A DNA stretch of 64,000 bases from Microbacterium sp. EST19A (GTDB lineage Bacteria > Actinomycetota > Actinomycetes > Actinomycetales > Microbacteriaceae): positions 186,001 through 250,000 of the forward strand of contig NZ_JAHXYZ010000001.1 in assembly GCF_019969685.1 (NCBI RefSeq), read 5' to 3'. Positions 53,685-61,220 of the stretch are shown piece after piece. Position numbers and translations under genes: made by a program. Numbering within the stretch: position 1 is the first letter of the stretch; each line of letters begins with the position of its first letter. The notes beneath the pieces are model-generated. The model saw only the letters and a list, made by a program, of their open reading frames with translations. It searched no databases and had not been told where the DNA came from.

Positions 53685-54914
53685 ATGACCGACCGCATTC
53701 GACGCCGGCCGCTCGCGCGCACGCGCGCGCACGCCCCCGCGCGACCCGGTGTGCACCACCTCGCCGCGCTGGGGGTGATCGTCGTCGCGCTGGCGGGATG
53801 CACGGCATCCCCCACGCCCGAAGCGAGCACCCCCGCCCCCGCCGCGCCGGAGTCGCTCCGCCCCGCGGCCCCCGAGGGCGAGCTGCCCGATGAGCTGCAG
53901 ACCGAGCTCCAGCAGATCGTCGACCAGACCATGACCGAGTACGTGGTGCCCGGCGCCGCCGTCGGCGTCTGGATCCCCGGTGAGGGATCGTGGACCTCGG
54001 CGAGCGGCCTCGCCGACATCGAGGCCGATGCGCCGGTGTCGCTCGACATGACCTGGCCCCTGCGCAGCGTCACGAAGTCGTACACCGTGACGCTCATCCT
54101 CCAGCTCGTCGACGAGGGGAAGATCACCCTCGACGACACGATCGACCAGTACGTCGAGGGGATCACGAACGGCGACAGCATCACGCTCCGCCAGCTCGCC
54201 GACATGTCGAGCGGGAACTCCGACTACACGACGACCGACGCGTTCGGCGCCGCCTACAGCGCGGATGAGGCGACGATCTTCTCCCTCGCCGACCTGAACG
54301 GCTTCCTCGTCGACCAGCCGGCTGCCTTCGACCCGGGCACGCAGAAGGTCTACACGAACGCCAACACCAACCTGCTGGGCGGTGTCGTCGAGAAGGTCAC
54401 GGGGCAGCCGTTCGAGGAGGTCCTCGACGAGCGGATCCTGCAGCCGCTCGGCCAGAGCGGCACCCGCTATCTGCTCGACGCCTCGGCCTGGACGGATCAC
54501 CCGAACGGCTATGTGCTGCTCGACGGCGAGCAGGTCGTGCAGAACGACAACCTGTCCATCTACGGGCCCGCAGGCTCCATGGTCTCGACGCTCGATGACG
54601 CCCGCGTCTGGGCTGAGGCGCTGGGGTCGGGACTGCTGCTCGAGCCCGCGACGCAGACCGAGCGGCAGAACGGCGCGCCCCTCGACGCCGGGCCGCCGTA
54701 CGACCTGTACGCCCTGGGCATGGGCGAGACGAACGGCTGGTGGGGACACAACGGCGAGGGTCTCGGCTTCACGGCCGCCGTGTTCCACGACCCCGCGTCC
54801 GGGGCGAGCATCGCCGTCTTCATGAACGCGTCGAACGTGGAGCCCAAGGCGCATCCCGCAGACCAGACGTTCCGCCGGATCGCCGAGCTCCTCGCCGATC
54901 GGACCGCGGAATGA
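53685..54914 (+). CDS. Beta-lactamase-fold serine hydrolase lipoprotein 2
   Basis: 409 residues. Long Arg-rich lead then a lipoprotein signal (HLAALGVIVVALAGC, Cys39). S-x-x-K in RSVTKSYTVTLILQLVDEGKI, Y-x-N in KVYTNANTNLLGGVVEKV, and GHNGEGLGFTAAVFHD as third element. Closely related to hydrolase 1 in the catalytic half, so the two are probably paralogues. A GGGAG ribosome site lies seven bases before ATG. The stop overlaps the ATG of the PBP4-type gene (ATGA), so they form an operon. Confidence 0.88.
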   Translation: MTDRIRRRPLARTRAHAPARPGVHHLAALGVIVVALAGCTASPTPEASTPAPAAPESLRPAAPEGELPDELQTELQQIVDQTMTEYVVPGAAVGVWIPGEGSWTSASGLADIEADAPVSLDMTWPLRSVTKSYTVTLILQLVDEGKITLDDTIDQYVEGITNGDSITLRQLADMSSGNSDYTTTDAFGAAYSADEATIFSLADLNGFLVDQPAAFDPGTQKVYTNANTNLLGGVVEKVTGQPFEEVLDERILQPLGQSGTRYLLDASAWTDHPNGYVLLDGEQVVQNDNLSIYGPAGSMVSTLDDARVWAEALGSGLLLEPATQTERQNGAPLDAGPPYDLYALGMGETNGWWGHNGEGLGFTAAVFHDPASGASIAVFMNASNVEPKAHPADQTFRRIAELLADRTAE

Positions 54915-56488
54915 GCGCGGTATCCGTGCGCCGCGGCGCCGCGGTCGCCGCCGTCGCGGGCCTCGTGCTCGCGGGCGCGACCGCCTGCACCCCGGAGAGA
55001 CCCTCCGATCCCTGGGCGGTCGACGGCCTGCCGGACGCCGCTCTCGACGTCATGAACCAGGACCGCTACGCCCACGCCACGTGGTCGATCGCGGTGCACG
55101 ACCTCGAGACCGGCGAGGTGCTCATCGACCTCGGCGCCGATCGGATGGTCGAACCGGGTTCGTTCGTGAAGACGTACAGCGCGGGTGCCGCATGGCTCGA
55201 GTGGGGGCCGGATCACACCATCACGACGCCGGTGAAGCGCACGGGCGAGATCACCGCCGGCGTCCTCGGCGGCGACCTGGTGCTCGTGGGCATGGGCGAC
55301 CTCACGATGGGCGGTCGCACCAAGGACGACGGGACGGTCGACTTCGCCGACTTCGACCACAACGACGCGAACTTCCTTCCGGGATCGAGCCTCACCCCGC
55401 AGGACCCCCTCACCGGGCTCGACGACCTCGCCGCACAGGTGAAGGCGGCGGGCATCGATACGGTCGCCGGCGACGTGATCATCGATGACCGGCTGTTCAC
55501 CGGCACGCTCGGCGGCCAGGCGGTGACCCCGATCATCATCAACCAGAATCTGGTCGACGTGATGGTGCATCCGTCCGAGCCGGGAGAGCCCGCGACCGCC
55601 GAACTGACGCCCGCCGTCTCGCCGTGGATCGTGACCTCCACGGTCGAGACCGTCGAAGCCGGCGGCGAGACGGACATCACCCTCGAGGAGTCGTCGCACG
55701 ACGGCGAGGTCATCGTCTCGGGGACCATCGCCGCCGACAGCGAGCCGCAGCTCAAGGCCTACGCGTTCGACGACCCCGCCACCTTCGCGCGGACGGCGTT
55801 CATCGAGGCACTGGACCGTGCGGGCGTGACGGTCGGCACGGATCCGCTCGCGCCGAACCCCGCGGGGGCCCTTGCCGACCGTGCGGCCGTCGACGCGCTG
55901 CCGTCGATCGCCGAACTGGAGTCGCTCCCCCTCGAGGAGGAGGTCACCTACGTCATGAAGATCAGCTACAACCGGGGTGCGCAGACGCTCATCTGCCGGC
56001 TCGCGGTGGAGCGCGGCGAGACGAAGTGCGACGCGGGGATGCCGATCGCGGGAGAGATCTGGAAGGACGCGGGTCTCGAAGTCACCGGGGCCTCGCTCAT
56101 CGACGGATCGGGCCTCGAGGGCAACTACGTCACGCCCGAGAACGCCCTCCAGATCCAGACGCTGATGGCCGAGCGTCCTGATGCGGAGCGCTGGAAGGCG
56201 ACCATGCCCGTGCTCGGCGTCGACGGCTCGCTCTCCATGGTGCAGGCCGACAGCCCGGCCGCCGGCAAGGTCTTCGCGAAGACCGGCACCCTGCTCAACG
56301 GCGATTCGTTCAACGAGAGGTTCCGCCTCTCGACCAAGACCCTCGGCGGTGTGATGGAGACCGCGTCAGGTCGCGACCTCGCGTTCACGATCATCGTCAC
56401 CCAGGGGTTCCTCTCCGATCCGAACGGCATCCTCGACGCCAACGACGACGTGGGTGCCGTCGCCGCGATCATCCAGCAGGCCTACTGA
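54911..56488 (+). CDS. D-Ala-D-Ala carboxypeptidase, PBP4 (peptidase S13) type
   Basis: 525 residues, signal sequence at the start with a marginal lipobox (LVLAGATAC). All three penicillin-binding motifs are present: SFVK in MVEPGSFVKTYSAGAAW, SYN in MKISYNRGAQTLICRLA and KTG in VFAKTGTLLNGDSFN. The region between motif 1 and 2 has the large insert typical of class C low-mass PBPs (DacB). Removes terminal D-Ala or cuts cross-links in peptidoglycan. Translationally coupled to hydrolase 2. A strong terminator follows. Confidence 0.9.
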   Translation: MSAVSVRRGAAVAAVAGLVLAGATACTPERPSDPWAVDGLPDAALDVMNQDRYAHATWSIAVHDLETGEVLIDLGADRMVEPGSFVKTYSAGAAWLEWGPDHTITTPVKRTGEITAGVLGGDLVLVGMGDLTMGGRTKDDGTVDFADFDHNDANFLPGSSLTPQDPLTGLDDLAAQVKAAGIDTVAGDVIIDDRLFTGTLGGQAVTPIIINQNLVDVMVHPSEPGEPATAELTPAVSPWIVTSTVETVEAGGETDITLEESSHDGEVIVSGTIAADSEPQLKAYAFDDPATFARTAFIEALDRAGVTVGTDPLAPNPAGALADRAAVDALPSIAELESLPLEEEVTYVMKISYNRGAQTLICRLAVERGETKCDAGMPIAGEIWKDAGLEVTGASLIDGSGLEGNYVTPENALQIQTLMAERPDAERWKATMPVLGVDGSLSMVQADSPAAGKVFAKTGTLLNGDSFNERFRLSTKTLGGVMETASGRDLAFTIIVTQGFLSDPNGILDANDDVGAVAAIIQQAY

Positions 56489-56510
56489 ACCAGGCCACCG
56501 CACGAAAGAA

Positions 56511-56542
56511 GAGGACGCCCGGGCCTGAGCCCGGGCGTCCTC
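56511..56542. terminator. Bidirectional terminator
   Basis: GAGGACGCCCGGGC (56511-56524) pairs perfectly with GCCCGGGCGTCCTC (56529-56542) around a CTGA loop. It is flanked by GAAAGAA and TTTCG, which gives T-rich 3' ends on both strands. It lies between the convergent PBP4-type and surface protein genes. Confidence 0.9.
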
Positions 56543-56560
56543 TTTCGTGTGCGGATCCGG

Positions 56561-58543
56561 CTACTCGATCCGCTGGTGACGCCGACGGCGCAACACCAGC
56601 AGCAGGCCACCGGCGAGGGTGAGGCCCGCCGCCAGGGTCACCGTCAGCACGTCAGCCGTTCCGCCCGTCTGAGCCAGAGAGCCCGAGCGCCCCGCTGCGC
56701 GTGCGGCAGCCGCAGCCGCTTCCGCGGCGGCCGCAGCGGCTGCCGGATCGAGATCGGTCAGCGGCGGGTTCTGCACGCCGCCCACACCCCCGCCGGTCCA
56801 GCCGGGGATCGCCTCGGTCTCGACCCAGTAGTTCCAGGTGTTGTCGCCGGCGAGCGGGAAGTCGGCGACGACGCCCTGCAGCAGGAACAGACGGTCTCCG
56901 CGCAGCACGTAGATGTCGCCCTCGGTGTGCACGATGGTCGGCGCACCCACGATGAAGGCTCTCTTCCCGTGCTCGATCTCGACGTCCTGCTCATCGGCCA
57001 CCGAGGTCTCGGAGGCGATCTCGTACTCGAACGAGGCCTTGATCTCGGCCTTGTACTTGAACCCGATCCCGCCTTCGACGCCGAGGGTCAGTTCCGTGCC
57101 GAACGTGGTCGTGGTGGACTGCTTGGATTCGAACTTGAACCCGTGCGTGATCGGCTTCTCACTGCTCCGGTTCTCCCACTTCCCGGACATCGCCCGGGGG
57201 TCGCCCTCCTTCGAGACCACGGTCGCGAGACGCAGGTCGCAGTCGTCGGGTCGAACCGAGCAGACGTCACGGTAGAGGTCGGTCTGACGGGGTCGCTCGG
57301 TCGCCGGGATCACCGTGATGTCGCGCTTGGCGACGATGATGGTCGCGACCCAGTTCCCGCTGTCGGCTCGTTCTCCGGTCGCGGTGCAGGTGAACGGCGC
57401 CGCCTTCGCGGGCTTCAGGTCGCGCCACGCGGTGCTTCCGGTCGGCTCCAGGTCGAAGACCCAACAGGACGTCTCGTTCGATCCCGAGCGGTTCCGGCTC
57501 ACGATCCCGGCGATGAAGTACTTCGAATCGACCACGGTCGGAACGCCGTTGACGTCCTGCGTGTCCTGGATCCGGTAGGAGAATCGCGTCTTGGCCATGT
57601 CGTCCTCGACGGAGATGCCCTTGTCCGACTCGCGCATGACGGTCGAGAAGAACGTCGTCGCCGCGGTTCCCACGGAGGGCGCTCCGGCGATCCGGAACGG
57701 CTGCTCGAAGTAGTACTGGCCGTCCGCGAGCGATACCGGGCCGACCGTGTGGATGGTTCCGGACGACTCGACGTAGCGGTTCATCTCGATCGCGAACGTG
57801 TAGCGCACGTTCGGGAAGTTCTGCGTCATGTGCGGGAAGCACGTGTACGGCGCCGGGTTCGCGATCACGCCGCCCGCGCGCGGGTCGCCCTTGTAGACGT
57901 CGCACTGCGCGTAGCTGGATCCGCCCTCGACATGCATGCGCGTCTGGATCCAGGTGTTCTCGTCGGGTGCGCCCGGCATGGCCATGCGGACCTTGTAGAC
58001 GACGGTCGCATCGATGCCCGACGCGGCCGGGTCGTTGTAGCCTCCCGAGACGCTGTAGACGTTCGAGGTGGTTGCCGAGACGTTCCCCGCGAGAGAGGCC
58101 ACGAAGCCCTTCGTCGTGCCCGTCAGCGCCCCGTCGGAGAGAGTGACGCGGTGCAGATCGACACTGGCCCAGAGGGTCCCACGCTGCTCGGCGAGCGCGC
58201 CGACGCCGCCGTCGTCTTCCGCTGCTTCGTCACCGGCGTCGTCAACGGCGTCGTCACCGGCAGGCAGCTCGTCGGCGCTCGCCACGGCCTCATCGAGGCC
58301 CGGCTCCGGCGCTGCGCTCTCATCGTCGGTCTTCTCCGGCGCACCGGCATCCGGCGCACCGGCATCCGGTGCCCCTCCGGTGTCGGGCGGCGACACCGCC
58401 GGGTCGACCGTCTCGACGATCGGCTGTTCCGCCGCTCCGTCGTCCGCGGCGGCGGGAAGCGCGAACGCGCCCCCCATGGCGAGCGATGACGCGATCAGCA
58501 TCCCTGCTGTCACGATCGCGGTGGCCTTTCTTCGAATTCCCAT
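56561..58543 (-). CDS. Secreted surface protein with LAQTG sortase signal
   Basis: 660 residues. Sec signal at the start (AIVTAGMLIASSLAMGGAFALPAAAD), then an acidic, Pro/Ala/Asp-rich region with tandem GAPDA units (about residues 55-125) and a beta-rich body of about 480 residues without a known family. It has several cysteines (for example SYAQCDVY, APYTCFPHM and CSVRPDDCDLRL). The C-terminus has LAQTG at about 623-627, a hydrophobic helix and RRRR: a class E sortase substrate. The ATG at 58543 is chosen as the start of the signal peptide. Divergent from kinase 2 with GGACC dyads between. Function unknown; it may be an adhesin, sensor partner or wall-modifying factor. Confidence 0.85.
   Translation of the reverse strand: MGIRRKATAIVTAGMLIASSLAMGGAFALPAAADDGAAEQPIVETVDPAVSPPDTGGAPDAGAPDAGAPEKTDDESAAPEPGLDEAVASADELPAGDDAVDDAGDEAAEDDGGVGALAEQRGTLWASVDLHRVTLSDGALTGTTKGFVASLAGNVSATTSNVYSVSGGYNDPAASGIDATVVYKVRMAMPGAPDENTWIQTRMHVEGGSSYAQCDVYKGDPRAGGVIANPAPYTCFPHMTQNFPNVRYTFAIEMNRYVESSGTIHTVGPVSLADGQYYFEQPFRIAGAPSVGTAATTFFSTVMRESDKGISVEDDMAKTRFSYRIQDTQDVNGVPTVVDSKYFIAGIVSRNRSGSNETSCWVFDLEPTGSTAWRDLKPAKAAPFTCTATGERADSGNWVATIIVAKRDITVIPATERPRQTDLYRDVCSVRPDDCDLRLATVVSKEGDPRAMSGKWENRSSEKPITHGFKFESKQSTTTTFGTELTLGVEGGIGFKYKAEIKASFEYEIASETSVADEQDVEIEHGKRAFIVGAPTIVHTEGDIYVLRGDRLFLLQGVVADFPLAGDNTWNYWVETEAIPGWTGGGVGGVQNPPLTDLDPAAAAAAAEAAAAAARAAGRSGSLAQTGGTADVLTVTLAAGLTLAGGLLLVLRRRRHQRIE
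58338..58374. repeat. 15-bp tandem repeat inside the surface protein gene
   Basis: GGCGCACCGGCATCC occurs twice in tandem (58338-58352, 58353-58367), followed by a degenerate partial copy. It encodes the GAPDA repeats. Confidence 0.8.
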
Positions 58544-58647
58544 GTTCTCGTCCCTGGAGTCGGTCGCTCCGGTGCGAGCCACCGGAGCACGGTGGATGAC
58601 GCGACGCGCCACTCCCGATCCATGCTCCGGGGGCCCGTGGACCGACA

Positions 58648-58719
58648 CCATGGACCTGGGTCGCGGGTGTCTCCGGCAGGGGGATGCCGCCGTCGAGGAA
58701 AGGGGACCCAGGTCCCTTG
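58648..58719. promoter_or_regulatory. Shared operator, copy B (between surface protein and kinase 2)
   Basis: CCATGGACCTGGGTC (58648-58662) is identical to copy A. An inverted, 13-of-15 match GACCCAGGTCCCTTG occupies 58705-58719 and contains the 14-bp dyad GGGACCCAGGTCCC (58703-58716). The two halves are 42 bases apart, versus 14 in copy A. A GACACC/GGTGTC inverted repeat (58644-58649, 58666-58671) frames the first half. Confidence 0.65.
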
Positions 58720-58782
58720 AGCGCCGTCCCGGCGTCGGCGAGTGTGGGACGTGATCGCGTCCATCGCTCGAGAGGGACCCCT

Positions 58783-60531
58783 GTGTCTTCCGACAGTTCT
58801 GTCTCCCCGCTCACCGATCCGACCCCGCGACGCCTGCAGGGCGGGCGCGTGGGATCGCTCGAGCTCGCCCTGATCTTCCTCGTCGTGCTCTCGGTCCTGA
58901 TCGGCGTGATCGTGATCGCTGTCGGAGCCGGCCCGGAAGGCAGCCTCTTCGAGGTCCTCGAGTTCGTCGCACTGTTCTGGATCTGGGTGGCGGCGGGCGT
59001 CTGCGCCTGGTGGCGGCGGCCCACGAACGGGATCGGCGGCCTGCTCCTCGTCGGCGCCGTCTCGATCCTGATCGTCTCGACCGGATACCTCGGTGTTCCC
59101 GGACTGGTCCCGTTGTACATGGTCTTCGGCAGCAGCACGCTCGCCGTCGCCGTGCACCTGCTGCTCGCCTTCCCCTCCGGTCGGCTGCGCGGCCGGTTCT
59201 CGACCTTCATCGTCGTGTACGTCTACATCATCGCGATCGGCTTCGACACCGCCCGGGCACTGGCACAGGACACCGCGGCCTTCGGCCCCCTGTCGTTCGC
59301 GCAGACCTGGCTCGGACTCAGCGCGATGATCATGGCGGCCATCGTGATGGCGCGACGCCTGCGCGCCGCCGACCCGGTGCACCGCCGTGTGCTGCTCCCG
59401 CTCTTCGCCTACGGGATCATCGCCGTCGTGGGGCTGCCGAACGTCCCGAACATCCTGTTCCCCCTGGGCGCACCCGCAGTGCTGATCATCTCGCTGCAGA
59501 TCCTCCTCATGGCCGGCCTCCCGATCGCGTTCCTCCTCGGGGTGCTCCTGGGCAGCTTCACGCGCACGACCCCGCTCGAGGCTCTGAGCGAGTGGCTCGC
59601 CATCCGCGGAGCGAGCCGTCCTGCCGTGGCCCAGGCGCTCGCCACGACGCTCGGCGACAGCACGCTGCGGGTCGTCTACTGGGATGCGCCGCAGAACCGG
59701 TTCGTCGACGAAGACGGCGACGAGGTCGTCGTCGACTCGTCCGACTCCGAGCGCGGGTGGTTGCAGGTCGTCGTCGATGAGGAGCTGGTCGGCGCAGTGG
59801 CCTACGACGCGCGGATCATCGCCGAGCCGACTCCCGTGCGCCGCGCCGCCGAGGTGCTCGCGATCGCCCTCGACCGAGAGCGTCTGACAACGCAGCTGCT
59901 CTCCAGCAATGAGGCGCTCACCCTCTCCCGGGTGCGTATCGTCGAAGCGGCTGACCGCGAGCGCTTCCGCATCGCCCGCGATCTGCACGACGGTCTGCAG
60001 ATGCAGCTCGTGCTGCTCGCGATCGAAGCCCAGACGATCGCCAACTCCGCACCGGACTCCCCCATGGGCGGCGACATCGAGGGGCTCCGCCACGGTATCG
60101 ACACGGCGGCAGCCGACCTGCGGCACCTCGTGCACAACGTGCTGCCGGCCGCTCTGCTCGAGCAGGGGCTCGTCGCCGCGACCGAGGATCTCGTCGACCG
60201 CCTGGCGGTCCCCGCCACCCTGGAAGCCGAACTCGATGAGTCGACGATCGCGACCTCCACGGCCCACACCGCCTACTTCATCGTCGCCGAGGCCCTCGCC
60301 AACACGGTCAAGCACGCGCGGGCGTCGAACGTGCGCGTCGCGATGTCGCAGGACGACGAGACCATGACCCTCGCGATCGAGGACGACGGCATCGGCGGCG
60401 CGCGCATCGGCGCGGGGATCGGCCTCCGGGGCCTCGCGGACCGCGTCGAGGCGCTCAAGGGCACGATCGACATCCAGTCCTCGCCCGGTCGGGGAACCAC
60501 CGTTCGAGTGGAGCTGCCATGCGCGTCGTGA
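58783..60531 (+). CDS. NarL/DesK-type sensor histidine kinase 2
   Basis: 582 residues and a close paralogue of kinase 1 over the whole length, with the same start (MSSDSSVSPLTDPTPRRLQGG, GTG at 58783), the same helix pattern and the shared linker TPLEALSEWLAIRGASRP. Phospho-acceptor His402 lies in RFRIARDLHDGLQMQLVLLA, and the N and G boxes are intact. The membrane part differs most, so the signals may differ. It is preceded by GGACC dyads, which kinase 1 lacks. 13-base overlap with regulator 2. Confidence 0.9.
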   Translation: MSSDSSVSPLTDPTPRRLQGGRVGSLELALIFLVVLSVLIGVIVIAVGAGPEGSLFEVLEFVALFWIWVAAGVCAWWRRPTNGIGGLLLVGAVSILIVSTGYLGVPGLVPLYMVFGSSTLAVAVHLLLAFPSGRLRGRFSTFIVVYVYIIAIGFDTARALAQDTAAFGPLSFAQTWLGLSAMIMAAIVMARRLRAADPVHRRVLLPLFAYGIIAVVGLPNVPNILFPLGAPAVLIISLQILLMAGLPIAFLLGVLLGSFTRTTPLEALSEWLAIRGASRPAVAQALATTLGDSTLRVVYWDAPQNRFVDEDGDEVVVDSSDSERGWLQVVVDEELVGAVAYDARIIAEPTPVRRAAEVLAIALDRERLTTQLLSSNEALTLSRVRIVEAADRERFRIARDLHDGLQMQLVLLAIEAQTIANSAPDSPMGGDIEGLRHGIDTAAADLRHLVHNVLPAALLEQGLVAATEDLVDRLAVPATLEAELDESTIATSTAHTAYFIVAEALANTVKHARASNVRVAMSQDDETMTLAIEDDGIGGARIGAGIGLRGLADRVEALKGTIDIQSSPGRGTTVRVELPCAS

Positions 60532-61184
60532 TCGGCGAAGACGAGGTGCTGCTGCGCGAAGGCATCGCGCACATCCTCGCGAGAGACGGATTCGACGTGC
60601 TCGCGACCGTGAGCGATGCCGCGCAGCTCGAACGCGAAGTGGCACGCCACGAGCCGGAGCTCGTCGTGACCGACATCCGGATGCCACCGACGTACACGGA
60701 CGAGGGCCTCGTGGCAGCCCTCCGCATCCGTCGCACGCGCCCTGCGATCGGCGTGGTCGTCGTGTCGCAGCACGTGCAGCGCCGCTACGCCAGCGAACTC
60801 CTCGAGGGCGGAGAAGGCGGCTTCGGGTACCTGCTGAAGCAGCGGATCGCCGACGCGCACACGTTCACCGCCGACATCCGCCGCGTCGCCGCCGGAGGGA
60901 CCGCGCTCGATCCCGAGGTGGTGTCGGTGCTGGTGGCGCGGGCGAGCCGCGGCGCGTCGCCCCTCGGGCGTCTGACTCCGCGGCAGGTCGAGGTGCTCGG
61001 GCTGATGGCGGAGGGTCGCAGCAACGCCGCGATCGCCGCGCAGCTGGTGCTGAGCGAGAAGGCCGTCGTGCAGCACACCTCGCACATCTACGACGCCCTG
61101 GGGCTGCCGGTGGATGCCGACGACCACCGCCGCGTGCTCGCCGTGATCCGTCACCTGCAGGCAGCGGTTCCGCCCGCCCGCTGA
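60519..61184 (+). CDS. NarL/LuxR-type response regulator 2
   Basis: 221 residues, very similar to regulator 1. Phospho-acceptor D52 (LVVTDIRMPPTYTDEG), receiver output face nearly identical. HTH LTPRQVEVLGLMAEGRSNAAIAAQLVLSEKAVVQHTSHIYDALGL differs from regulator 1 at only a few positions, so the two may bind the same DNA sites. Convergent with the ABC transporter genes. Confidence 0.93.
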   Translation: MRVVIGEDEVLLREGIAHILARDGFDVLATVSDAAQLEREVARHEPELVVTDIRMPPTYTDEGLVAALRIRRTRPAIGVVVVSQHVQRRYASELLEGGEGGFGYLLKQRIADAHTFTADIRRVAAGGTALDPEVVSVLVARASRGASPLGRLTPRQVEVLGLMAEGRSNAAIAAQLVLSEKAVVQHTSHIYDALGLPVDADDHRRVLAVIRHLQAAVPPAR

Positions 61185-61220
61185 GTGCGTCGGCGGACTC
61201 AGCGAACCGCGGAGCGCGTC

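Noticed and set aside
61185..61220. CTGAGT/ACTCAG hairpin between regulator 2 and the exporter
   Set aside because: The stem is only six base pairs with a ten-base loop and overlaps the stop codon. It is too weak to call a terminator.
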